Of a stretch of 64,000 nucleotides of DNA, positions 46,683-54,504 are shown piece after piece; positions within the stretch are counted from its first letter, which is position 1; every line of letters starts with the position of its first letter. The notes below the pieces were generated by a model. It was not told where the DNA came from, searched no databases, and saw nothing but the letters and a program-made list of their open reading frames with translations. This DNA comes from Natronorubrum texcoconense (GTDB taxonomy: Archaea; Halobacteriota; Halobacteria; Halobacteriales; Natrialbaceae): the NCBI RefSeq assembly GCF_900100335.1, contig NZ_FNFE01000010.1, positions 45,439 through 109,438 of the forward strand, written 5' to 3'. The translations under genes and the position numbers were made by a program.

Positions 46683-47219
46683 ATGACTGGTGACGCCGCG
46701 AAACTAACGCTCGAGAACGTCGGCCCGGGACCGGATCCGCTCACGCTGGCGGAGCTGGCAGCGCCGGTCGAGCCGGCCGATCCTACGACGACCGAGGAGG
46801 CCGATACGGCTCACGAGTCCATCCTGCTGTTGCTCCATCGCGACCACCACGCCGGGCAGTGTCGCCGACAGGTTCGGGCCGTCGCCGACCGCTACGAGGA
46901 GTTCCGCGAGCGGGGCTGCCAGGTGGTCTCGGTGGTTCCCGAACCTCGCGAGCGCGTCGAGCAGTGGCAAACGCGCTACGAGCTCCCGTTTCCGCTCTGT
47001 GCCGATCCGGAGGCGACCGCGGGCGAGACCTTCGACCAACCGGTCCGCCTCGGGGCCCTCGGCGAACAGTTCGACGTCGTCGGTCGAATGCCCGTCGCGA
47101 TCATCTTCGACATCGACGACGACGGGGAGATCGACGTCGCCAACGCCTACCGCGGGCGAACGAATCTCGATCGGCCCGACATCGACGAGTTGTTGGCCAC
47201 CATCGACGGACGAACGTAA
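46683..47219 (+). CDS. Peroxiredoxin-like thioredoxin-fold protein
   Basis: 178 residues from ATG 46683. It has the redoxin fold, with LLLLHRDHHAGQCRRQVRAV carrying one Cys (aligned with the peroxidatic region), then VVSVVPEPRERVEQW and FPLCADPEATAGETF. The PxxxTxxC motif is not exact. It is probably a thiol-dependent reductase or peroxidase of the AhpC/TSA group. It follows the SAMP2-like gene by 40 nt and precedes a GNAT gene by 3 nt. Confidence 0.75.
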   Translation: MTGDAAKLTLENVGPGPDPLTLAELAAPVEPADPTTTEEADTAHESILLLLHRDHHAGQCRRQVRAVADRYEEFRERGCQVVSVVPEPRERVEQWQTRYELPFPLCADPEATAGETFDQPVRLGALGEQFDVVGRMPVAIIFDIDDDGEIDVANAYRGRTNLDRPDIDELLATIDGRT

Positions 47220-47222
47220 CGG

Positions 47223-47645
47223 ATGGACGGCCACGTCCGCACCGCCACCGCCGACGACGCACTCGATGTGAGACGCATCCTCGACGCGGCCATGCTCGAG
47301 CCGGGCGACGTCGAAACCCGAATCGAGAACGCGGACGTGCTCGTCGCCGGCGATCACCGCGGCGGTCTCGAGGCGAACGACGGCAGCGAACGGATTCTCG
47401 GCACCGTGGTTCTCGAGTCCAACGACGACGTCTACGGCGCGCACGTCTCGGCTGTCGGCGTCCGCCGCCGTCACCGAGGGAAGGGGATCGGCCGCGCGCT
47501 GATGGAACGGGCGCTCGAGCGCGAGGGTCGGCTGACGGTCCGCTTCGACGACGGCGTCCGTCCGTTTTACGAGTCGCTCGGGTTCTCGATCGAGTCGATC
47601 GACGACCAGCGGTATCGTGGCGTCACGGCGCTCGACCGGTCGTAA
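47223..47645 (+). CDS. GNAT family N-acetyltransferase
   Basis: 140 residues. It has the acetyl-CoA motif RRRHRGKGIGRALMERAL (R/QxxGxG/A) and the closing VRPFYESLGFS. It transfers acetyl from acetyl-CoA to an amine; the acceptor is unknown. It starts 3 nt after the previous gene's stop, so the redoxin and GNAT genes are in one operon. Confidence 0.85.
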   Translation: MDGHVRTATADDALDVRRILDAAMLEPGDVETRIENADVLVAGDHRGGLEANDGSERILGTVVLESNDDVYGAHVSAVGVRRRHRGKGIGRALMERALEREGRLTVRFDDGVRPFYESLGFSIESIDDQRYRGVTALDRS

Positions 47646-47771
47646 CGGCCGATCGAGTCGACCACGGCCGTTCCCGTCGGTGCTCTCGGAGACGCAGCCG
47701 TCCGGTTCGGTCGAGCGAAGCGTGCGACGGACGGCCGCAGGGTTATCCCCCTCGCTCGCCTACGTCAACAG

Positions 47772-48104
47772 ATGGCAGACGACAAGAAATCCCGAAACAA
47801 GCAGGCGGACGACGCCGAGCGACGCCAGCGGGAGCGGGAACTGCAGGAGGCGCGCGACCGCGACGACGAGCCAGAGCCGACGGACCCCGAGCAGGACGAC
47901 CAGCTCGGCGAACTCGACGACTCACTCGAGGCACACGAGTATCCGACGACCGTCGACGATCTCCGCGGAGCCTACGGCGACCACGCAGTCGAAACGGAGG
48001 ACGGGTCGAGACCCCTCGAGGACGTCCTCGAGCCGGTCGACGACGAATCCTACGACTCCGCGGACGACGTTCGGGATCGAATACAGGGTCTTGTTCACCG
48101 CTGA
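47772..48104 (+). CDS. DUF5789-type small acidic protein
   Basis: 110 residues. It begins with a charged helix of KKSRNKQADDAERRQRERELQ type and then has EYPTTVDDLRGAYGDHAVE, which I relate to the haloarchaeal DUF5789 family. The composition is extremely acidic and soluble. The function is unknown. Confidence 0.7.
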   Translation: MADDKKSRNKQADDAERRQRERELQEARDRDDEPEPTDPEQDDQLGELDDSLEAHEYPTTVDDLRGAYGDHAVETEDGSRPLEDVLEPVDDESYDSADDVRDRIQGLVHR

Positions 48105-48244
48105 AAGAGCCGTTCTCCGCTGTTTCCCGCTCTGGCTGTCGGCGTTTCGCTCGCTTCCGCGTTCTCGCTCGCGAGATCGTAATCCCCCCTTGCAGGCGTG
48201 TTCCGGCGGAGCTTTATCGGACAGAACGTGGTACGATCCGTCGC

Positions 48245-48604
48245 ATGGCTCTCGGACGGATACTCAGCGGCGACCCATCGAAACGCTCCAAACTCTACCT
48301 CGCGATCGGCGGCCTCTCGCTCGTCAAGGCGATCGCGGTACGCAACGACCGGAACCGGTTCCGCCGGGAACTGGTCGACGCCGGCCTGTTCATCGGCGTC
48401 GGCATCGCGTTACGGAAGTACAGTCAGCTCAAGGACGAAAAGCGCGCGGAGCTCGAATCGCAGGTCCCCGACTGGGCGATCTCCGCCGCGACCTCTCCGG
48501 CCGCAAAGCAGGGCGTCCGCACCGTCGCGAAACGACGCCTTGGCGGCGAGCCCGAACAAGATCCAAGCCTTCGCGACCGGGCTCGAGGCGTCATCTCGAG
48601 CTAA
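48245..48604 (+). CDS. Small basic-acidic hypothetical with one or two helices
   Basis: 119 residues from ATG 48245. There are two weakly hydrophobic segments (17-35 and 43-56), then a charged helix and KRRLGGEPEQDPSLRDRARG. A short haloarchaeal hypothetical; no assigned role. It is convergent with the tryptophanase gene (39 nt between stops). Confidence 0.6.
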   Translation: MALGRILSGDPSKRSKLYLAIGGLSLVKAIAVRNDRNRFRRELVDAGLFIGVGIALRKYSQLKDEKRAELESQVPDWAISAATSPAAKQGVRTVAKRRLGGEPEQDPSLRDRARGVISS

Positions 48605-48643
48605 ATCGACGACCGACGGCAGCCCGTTCCTTGCCAGTTTCGT

Positions 48644-49990
48644 TCAGTTCGAAATCGGCTCGAGCGACGCCGTAAAGTGCCGCAACTCGCGGTTTTCGGG
48701 CTCGGAGACGATCTCGAGTCCCGACACCGTCTCCTGGTTCTCGAGAACGGTCTCGGCCGTCTCGACGACGTGCTCGAGGTGCTCTCGGTGGTAAGTGCGA
48801 CGCGGAATCGCGAGTCGAACCAGTTCGGGGCGGTCGGTATCCGGAAACGCGAAACTGCCGAGCTCGACGCCGCGAACGCCGCCCTCTCGGTACAGCGCAC
48901 AGACCAGCGCCTGCCCGGGGAACTCCGCGGACGGAACGTGGGGAAGCGCGCTCGCCGCGTCGAGATAGACCGCGTGGCCGCCCGGCGGCGTGTAGATCGG
49001 CACGCCTGCGTCCTCGAGCAGTTCGGCGAACGTTCGGACCTGCTCGAGGCGATCCGCGACGTACGCCTCCTCGACGGCTTCCCGGAGGCCGACGGCCATC
49101 GCGGCGACGTCTCGGCCGGACATCCCGCCGTAGGTGGGAAAACCCTCGTAGAGGATCGCCCGCTGTTTGCAGCGCTCGAAGAGCGCGTCGTCGTCGGTCG
49201 CGACGAAACCGCCGGCGTTGACGAGTCCGTCTTTCTTGCCGCTCATCACGAGCGCGTCGGCGTAGCCGAGCTGTTCGCGGGCGATTTCGGCGACCGTCGC
49301 GTCCGAAAACTCCGCCTCGCGGTCTCCGACGAAGGCGGCGTTCTCGGCGAACCGGCAGGCGTCGATCACGAACGTTGCGCCGATCTCGTCCGCGAACTCG
49401 CGGACGCGTCGGGTGTTTGCGACGCTGACCGGCTGACCCGCCGCCGAGTTGTTCGTGATCGTCAAAATCACAACCGGCACGCGTTCCGCACCCACCTCGT
49501 CGACGGTCGACCAGGCGCGGTCCAGCGAGAAGTTCCCCTTGAACGAGCCGTCGACCGTCAGGTCGTGAGCGCGGTCGACCGGACAGTCGACCGGATCGGC
49601 CCCCTGATTCGCGACGTGAGCACGCGTCGTGTCGAAGTGGGTGTTGTTGAGCACGACGTCGCCGTCCTCGAGCAGCGAGCCGTAGAGGACGTTCTCCGCG
49701 CCGCGGCCCTGATGGGTTGGCACGACTCGGGAGAAGCCCATGACGTCCCGGACGGCCGATTCGAGTTCGTCGAAGCTTCGCGATCCCGCGTAGGACTCGT
49801 CGCCGCGGAGCAACGCGGCCCACTGCTGGTCGCTCATCGCGCCGGTGCCGCTGTCGGTCAACAGATCGATGAAGACCTCCTCGGCGGCGAGTTCGAAGAC
49901 GTTGTAGCCGGCCTCCTCGAGCGCTCGCTCGCGGCGCTCGCGTGAGGGTAACTGAATCCGCTCGACCACTTTCGACTTGTAGGCAACCAT
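48644..49990 (-). CDS. tnaA: Tryptophanase / beta-eliminating lyase
   Basis: 448 residues from ATG 49990. This is a PLP fold-type I enzyme of the tryptophanase and tyrosine phenol-lyase group: FIDLLTDSGTGAMSDQQWA, VVPTHQGRGAENVL, ITNNSAAGQPVS, FVIDACRFAENA and the PLP lysine in MSGKKDGLVN (second Lys, ~253). It splits tryptophan (or tyrosine/cysteine analogues) into pyruvate and ammonia plus the side chain. The substrate cannot be settled by eye. It is preceded by an 11-bp inverted repeat at 50051-50076. Confidence 0.88.
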   Translation of the reverse strand: MVAYKSKVVERIQLPSRERRERALEEAGYNVFELAAEEVFIDLLTDSGTGAMSDQQWAALLRGDESYAGSRSFDELESAVRDVMGFSRVVPTHQGRGAENVLYGSLLEDGDVVLNNTHFDTTRAHVANQGADPVDCPVDRAHDLTVDGSFKGNFSLDRAWSTVDEVGAERVPVVILTITNNSAAGQPVSVANTRRVREFADEIGATFVIDACRFAENAAFVGDREAEFSDATVAEIAREQLGYADALVMSGKKDGLVNAGGFVATDDDALFERCKQRAILYEGFPTYGGMSGRDVAAMAVGLREAVEEAYVADRLEQVRTFAELLEDAGVPIYTPPGGHAVYLDAASALPHVPSAEFPGQALVCALYREGGVRGVELGSFAFPDTDRPELVRLAIPRRTYHREHLEHVVETAETVLENQETVSGLEIVSEPENRELRHFTASLEPISN

Positions 49991-50050
49991 ACCCACTCAA
50001 CGCCGGCGCGCGTGTTCAGTCTAGCTGGAATCTCGTGTTCGCTGGCGACT

Positions 50051-50076
50051 CGAACCGTCCGCTCTCGGACGGTTCG
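50051..50076. promoter_or_regulatory. Perfect 11-bp inverted repeat upstream of tnaA
   Basis: CGAACCGTCCG, loop CTCT, CGGACGGTTCG. It sits 61-86 nt before the tryptophanase start and 129 nt past the end of the next upstream gene. It could be an operator or a terminator for the upstream gene. Confidence 0.45.
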
Positions 50077-50204
50077 GTGCATCGATGGACGGAGTCGACG
50101 ATCCGAACGACGACGGGGCTCGCGACGACAGCGGCAAGGTCGGCCACTCGAGCGGTGACGGGGCTATCGCAGACCACTACCGGAGTCGCGATCCGCTCCG
50201 AGAC

Positions 50205-50792
50205 TCAGCGGGCGTCGGCCTCGAGACCGCCGAACGCGTCGTTGGTGACCCGCGTCGGCGTCGGATCGGGACCGACGAGTTCCAACCCGTCCGCGGGTTC
50301 GGATCGAACGGTGAGCTTCGCGGTCGAATCGGCGGTCTCGGCCGTTCGTTCGGCATCGGTGGCGTCCGTCGCCTCGAGACCGTCGTCGGCGTCGGTTCCG
50401 TTCTCGAGCGACGAATCGCCCGCGACGAGGTCGCCGAGTTCGGCCGCCGCCGACTCGATCACGTCGCCGTCGTCACGGACGACCACGTCTGAGTCGCCGA
50501 CGAACTCGAACCCGAGGTCGTCGACGTCGGGCGCGGGTTCGTCGGAATCGGCGTCCTCGGATTCGGTATCCGTCCCGTTCGACCGTTCCGCCGTCTCTTC
50601 GTCCGCGAGGTCGGCGAACAGTTCGGCCGCCGTCGTATCGTCGACGTCGAGTTGGTCGTCCGGGATCGTATCGTGGGCGCCGCCGCCGTCCTCGAGGTCG
50701 TCGGGAGATTCCACGCCGAACTCGGCGAGAACCGCATCGGGATCGGGCTCGACGTCCGCGAACACTTCCGTACCAGTCGAATCGGTGCTCAT
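50205..50792 (-). CDS. Acidic hypothetical protein
   Basis: 195 residues from ATG 50792. Almost entirely low-complexity and Asp/Glu/Ala/Thr-rich, with a repeated DDLED/DDGxx style and a short ordered-looking C-terminal part (LTVRSEPADGLELVGPDP). No motif is recognisable. It may be a cytoplasmic unstructured protein; an opposite-strand reading frame in the same place looks like a shadow. Confidence 0.55.
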   Translation of the reverse strand: MSTDSTGTEVFADVEPDPDAVLAEFGVESPDDLEDGGGAHDTIPDDQLDVDDTTAAELFADLADEETAERSNGTDTESEDADSDEPAPDVDDLGFEFVGDSDVVVRDDGDVIESAAAELGDLVAGDSSLENGTDADDGLEATDATDAERTAETADSTAKLTVRSEPADGLELVGPDPTPTRVTNDAFGGLEADAR

Positions 50793-50921
50793 GACAGTCT
50801 CTATGACACTCATCACTTTCGTTACGAGGGCGTTACCAGTGGTTCATGGACGGCTACTGGGGCGACTCGAGTCGGATCGGTACCCCCGAGTTCCGACTAA
50901 AAGTCAGCTCATCGAAAGTGA

Positions 50922-50929
50922 TATTTATC
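50922..50929 (+). promoter_or_regulatory. TATA box for first 51-residue membrane peptide
   Basis: TATTTATC is ~25 nt before the ATG at 50950. Confidence 0.5.
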
Positions 50930-50949
50930 GGTTCTCCATTGCACCGAAT

Positions 50950-51105
50950 ATGTTTGGATTGAAACTCGTACTAGTCGGAATGAACCTCGTGCTGGCGGCA
51001 ATCTTTTTCGGTACTTCCGGTGGGCTGTTGGCGTACGGCGGTCTCGCCCTATCGATACTCGGGTTGTTCGTCGGCTCTAATAGGGTCTTAGACAGCCCGA
51101 ATTAA
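50950..51105 (+). CDS. 51-residue two-helix membrane peptide, copy 1
   Basis: 51 residues (MFGLKLVLVGMNLVLAAIFF...). Two hydrophobic helices separated by a Gly-rich turn (GTSGG), then a VGSN tail. It is a clear paralogue of the gene at 51392-51547, with the same length and aligned positions. It has its own TATA box. The role is unknown; size and hydrophobicity resemble single-gene membrane peptides. Confidence 0.7.
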   Translation: MFGLKLVLVGMNLVLAAIFFGTSGGLLAYGGLALSILGLFVGSNRVLDSPN

Positions 51106-51361
51106 CATTCCATGGCAGAAACACTAGTGTCAGTTAACTCAGATATCGTATTACGGGTACGGGAAGCCGGATTCGTCCACCGACCAGAGAAAACAGCGAT
51201 TTCGTCGACACTCGAGTCCGTCGTAGGTGCTACCGGACTAGGAATTGGGAGCATCGAATGGGAGTGAAAAGGTCGTCGACTCGCTAGGGTACTGGTGCAG
51301 TCTACTTCGATGATGTTCTCAACGAAATACAGTTAAAAATAGGCAAGTGTGTAACATCAGA

Positions 51362-51369
51362 TTTATAAA
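51362..51369 (+). promoter_or_regulatory. TATA box for second 51-residue membrane peptide
   Basis: TTTATAAA is ~27 nt before the ATG at 51392, a near-ideal archaeal TATA element. Confidence 0.6.
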
Positions 51370-51391
51370 TCTGGTGATGGGTTCAACGCAC

Positions 51392-51547
51392 ATGATAGGT
51401 CTGAAAATCACATTGTTTGGTATAAATCTCGTTCTGGGAGCGATATTCCTCGGCGAAGGCGCGTGGGGGTTAGCGTATCTCGGGATGTTCGTCTCGTTGA
51501 TCGGGGTATTCGCCGGTTCAAATGGCACGCCACCGACATCGGAGTAA
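51392..51547 (+). CDS. 51-residue two-helix membrane peptide, copy 2
   Basis: 51 residues (MIGLKITLFGINLVLGAIFL...). Without gaps it aligns with copy 1: GLK, a G(M/I)NLVL block, AIF, LAY, and the (F)(V/A)GSN end are shared. The two genes are 286 nt apart with no clear gene in between. They appear to be a tandem duplication that each kept a promoter. Confidence 0.7.
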   Translation: MIGLKITLFGINLVLGAIFLGEGAWGLAYLGMFVSLIGVFAGSNGTPPTSE

Positions 51548-51654
51548 CACGAACGGACGCGCCGAACCATCGGTAGCCGTGTTCGATATGTCGAACGTCC
51601 ATCTCTTGCCAACGTCGGAGAAACGATGTAATCTCGAGTCCCGAGCGACCGAAC

Positions 51655-52833
51655 CTAGAACAGATCCTGGGTCAACTCGAGCGTCTTCTCGCGGTCGTCC
51701 CACTCGACGAAGAGAGCGACGCTGGTCGCGCTCGTGATGATGTCCTGGAGGTGGATCCGCTCCTCGGCGAGCGGGTTGACGATCTCGCTGATGATCCCCG
51801 GCTGGTTGGGGAGTTCGCCGCCGGTGACGCGGACGACGGCCGTCGGCGAGTCGACGGTGACGCTCGAGAGTTCGTCGCGGGCGATGACCTCGCGGTGGAG
51901 GATGTTCTCGGCGCGTTCGGCCTCCGCTTCGTCGATGTAGAACGTGACCGTGTCCATCCCGCTGGCGACGGCGTCGATGTTGATGTCGCTCTCGGAGAGC
52001 GCCTCCGAGAGGTGGTTGAAGATGCCCGGCTGGTTGCGAATCGCCCGACCGGCGACGGTCAGGCAGGCCAGCGGTCGCTCGCGCAGGTCGACGAGGTTCT
52101 TGAACTCGCCTTCGATGCTCGTCCCGCCCGAGAGCAGATCGCCGTGCTGGTAGTGGACGACGCGGACGTCCAAGTTGCCGCCCTTGTACGACAGCGCGGA
52201 GGGCGCGACGACTTCGGCTCCGCGGAACGAGAGGTTCCGGAGTTCGTCAACGGAAATCTCGCCGACGTTGCGGGCCCCTTCGACGACGTGTGGGTCGCCG
52301 GTCATGACGCCCTCGACGTCGGTGACGATGACGACTTCGTCTGCGTCCATGTACTTGCCCATCATCACGGCCGTCGTGTCGCTACCCCCGCGACCGAGCG
52401 TCGTGATCGAGCCGTCCGGCCCTTCCGCGAGGAAGCCCGTGATGACCGGCACCGTGGTGTCGAGATCCTCGGCGACCTCGAGCGCTCGCTTCTGGGTCTC
52501 CTCGACGTCGACCTCGCCGTACTCGTCGGTGACGACGGGCCAACCGTCGGCGCCGGGTTCGAAGAAGGTCGCGTCGATACCCCGAGCCGACAGGGCGGCT
52601 TTGAGCATTCGAACGGACGTTCGCTCGCCCATGCTGACGATCTGGGCGCGGTCGGCTTCGTCGGTCTCGAAGGTGATCTCCTCGAGCAGGTCGTCCGTCG
52701 TCGATCCCATCGCGCTGGCGACGACGGCGATCTCGTGGCCGTCCTCGACGGCCGCCGCGATCGAGTCCGCGGCGCGATTGATGCGATCCCCGCTTCCGAG
52801 GCTCGTTCCTCCGAATTTGGCTACAACGCGCAT
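51655..52833 (-). CDS. lysC: Aspartate kinase
   Basis: 392 residues. KFGGTSLGSGDRI (phosphate/nucleotide loop), ASAMGSTTDDLL, ITTLGRGGSDTTAV and DVEGVMTGDP are the amino-acid kinase signature. Two ACT domains follow at the end (about 255-390, with LTVAGRAIRNQPGIFNHL and VRVTGGELPNQPGIIS). It makes aspartyl phosphate, the first step to lysine, threonine and methionine, and is probably regulated by those end products. A GNAT-like gene is divergent. Confidence 0.94.
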   Translation of the reverse strand: MRVVAKFGGTSLGSGDRINRAADSIAAAVEDGHEIAVVASAMGSTTDDLLEEITFETDEADRAQIVSMGERTSVRMLKAALSARGIDATFFEPGADGWPVVTDEYGEVDVEETQKRALEVAEDLDTTVPVITGFLAEGPDGSITTLGRGGSDTTAVMMGKYMDADEVVIVTDVEGVMTGDPHVVEGARNVGEISVDELRNLSFRGAEVVAPSALSYKGGNLDVRVVHYQHGDLLSGGTSIEGEFKNLVDLRERPLACLTVAGRAIRNQPGIFNHLSEALSESDINIDAVASGMDTVTFYIDEAEAERAENILHREVIARDELSSVTVDSPTAVVRVTGGELPNQPGIISEIVNPLAEERIHLQDIITSATSVALFVEWDDREKTLELTQDLF

Positions 52834-53110
52834 ACTGACACCTCGTCCGCGACCGGCGTGGCGATCTCGTGGCTCATATGCCAGACCGTTACCAGAGCGC
52901 GCAGATAACTGTGTCCCATCGTTCGTATTTTTACCACTGCTCGCGACGCTCTCGAGGACGGACCAGTTGCCTCGAATCGCCGTACTCCGGACGGGTGACC
53001 GACAGGTCGCGCGGTCGGAAGGCCCACCGGTTCACCGGCTCGAGATCGATGCGTCGAGCGACGATCGCCCGCGTCGAATCGGAGCTGAAACGACGCTGTT
53101 GCGGGCGGGA

Positions 53111-53118
53111 TTTATGTT
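53111..53118 (+). promoter_or_regulatory. TATA box for GNAT-like gene
   Basis: TTTATGTT is about 29 nt before the ATG at 53143. Confidence 0.5.
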
Positions 53119-53142
53119 TGTGCGTGGCATTACCACACCCTA

Positions 53143-53580
53143 ATGAACGTACGGGACGCTCTCGAGGCCGACGCGGACGCGCTGGCGTCGATCGCCGACT
53201 CACCGACCGACGTGATGCGAAACCTGGTTCACGATCGGACGGTGCGCGTCGCCGAAGACGGCACGCACGACCCGAACGCGGACGTGTCGGGATCGCAGTA
53301 CGACGGCTCCGATCCGGAAGATCTGCTGGGGTTCATCAGCTTCGACGCGAAAGAAGACACCGTCCACGTGACCCAACTCGACGGCACGAGCGACGCGTGC
53401 AAACGGCTGCTCGCCGAACCCGTCCGGTTCGCCGAACGCGAGTCGATGAACGTCGAAATGCTGGTTTCTCCCGAGACGACGGGCGTCGAGGACGCCGCCG
53501 AAGAACTCGGCTTCGAACGTCGCGGTCAAGGGCCGCGGTTCGAAGGCGCACCGACGGTCCGGTTTCGACTCGAGCCGTAG
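53143..53580 (+). CDS. GNAT-like protein without the acetyl-CoA motif
   Basis: 145 residues. The strand-helix order (MNVRDALEADADALASIAD..., LLGFISFDA, TVHVTQLDG, ESMNVEMLVSPE, AAEELGFERRG) is that of GNAT acyltransferases, but there is no R/QxxGxG/A loop; the equivalent is GTSDACKRLLAE. Activity is therefore uncertain. It is divergent from lysC. Confidence 0.65.
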   Translation: MNVRDALEADADALASIADSPTDVMRNLVHDRTVRVAEDGTHDPNADVSGSQYDGSDPEDLLGFISFDAKEDTVHVTQLDGTSDACKRLLAEPVRFAERESMNVEMLVSPETTGVEDAAEELGFERRGQGPRFEGAPTVRFRLEP

Positions 53581-53664
53581 CGTCTGACCGTCGTCGGGCC
53601 CTTCAGTTCCCCTCGGTCCCGTTCCGTCGCAGGTCGTCGACCGAGTCGACCTGAATCGCAGCCA

Positions 53665-54426
53665 TCAGCCGAGCAGTAGAATGATCGTATAGCCCACCAA
53701 TCCGGCAGCGAACGCCCAGAACCGACTTTCGCGGTCCGCCGGCAGCTCCTCTTTGATCACGTTGAGGATGACGCCGCCGGCCAGAAACGCGAGCAGGAGA
53801 CTCAACACGAGTTCCGGTACGCCGACGAGCGCGCCGACCGCCGCACCGCCGAGGATCGAACCGGCGAGCAGCCAGCGACCGACCCGATCGTAGGCGGCCC
53901 GGTGATGCTCGCGCAGTCCGTAGTCGTTGACGACGAAGTGGACGCCCATCGCCACCGCGTAGAGCAGCAGACTCGAGACCCCGGTTTCCTCTCGGTGAAG
54001 CAAGAGATAGCCGATGAGTCCGTTGTACAGCGCAAAGGAGCCGATGTGGATCCAGAACACGCCGGATACCGCTCGAATCGTCCGTTCGCCGGCGCTCGCT
54101 CGTCGGCCCGGCCGAGCCTGCGAACGGCGAACGATCTGCTCGAGACCGTAGAAGAGCGTGAAGCCGACGAGTGCCGCGACGAACAGCGACCGCTCGTGCG
54201 TCGCCGCGAGGATGACGTTCGTCGGCTCGAACGCCTCGACGACTCGAGACTGGTGTTCCGTGACCTCCGGAAGCAGGTGGACGAAGACGTACGCGACGGA
54301 AATGCCGCCACACAGCGAGAGCCATCCGCTTCGAGGTATCCCGCGGAGGAACTCGAGCCGTCCGGCACCGACGTGCACCGCCGCCAGTCCGCCGGCAACG
54401 AGCAACGCGCCGAGCGTCGAGAGCAT
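53665..54426 (-). CDS. Multi-helix membrane protein, possibly ZIP-like
   Basis: 253 residues from ATG 54426, with about eight helices. HLLPEVTEHQ, HIGSFALYNGL, VAMGVHFVVNDYGLREHH and GGVILNVIKEELPADRESR recall ZIP-type metal transporters in order, with charged His/Glu residues inside helices. The exact HNxxD/HExPHE motifs are absent, so transport of Zn/Fe is not secure. Confidence 0.6.
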   Translation of the reverse strand: MLSTLGALLVAGGLAAVHVGAGRLEFLRGIPRSGWLSLCGGISVAYVFVHLLPEVTEHQSRVVEAFEPTNVILAATHERSLFVAALVGFTLFYGLEQIVRRSQARPGRRASAGERTIRAVSGVFWIHIGSFALYNGLIGYLLLHREETGVSSLLLYAVAMGVHFVVNDYGLREHHRAAYDRVGRWLLAGSILGGAAVGALVGVPELVLSLLLAFLAGGVILNVIKEELPADRESRFWAFAAGLVGYTIILLLG

Positions 54427-54504
54427 TGGGTGACAGTTAGCGGAGAGCGGCAATAAAAGACGACCAGCGTGCGACGATCGGCTCGAATACTCTCGAGAGC
54501 GAGA

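Noticed and set aside
50085..50492. 135-residue plus-strand frame starting MDGVDDPNDDG
   Set aside because: Acidic start looks haloarchaeal, but it runs antisense to the gene at 50205-50792 and ends in Arg-rich sequence.
51112..51267. 51-codon frame between the two membrane peptides
   Set aside because: Same length as its neighbours but no transmembrane helix, no TATA box and codon use unlike the genome, with a CTAG inside.
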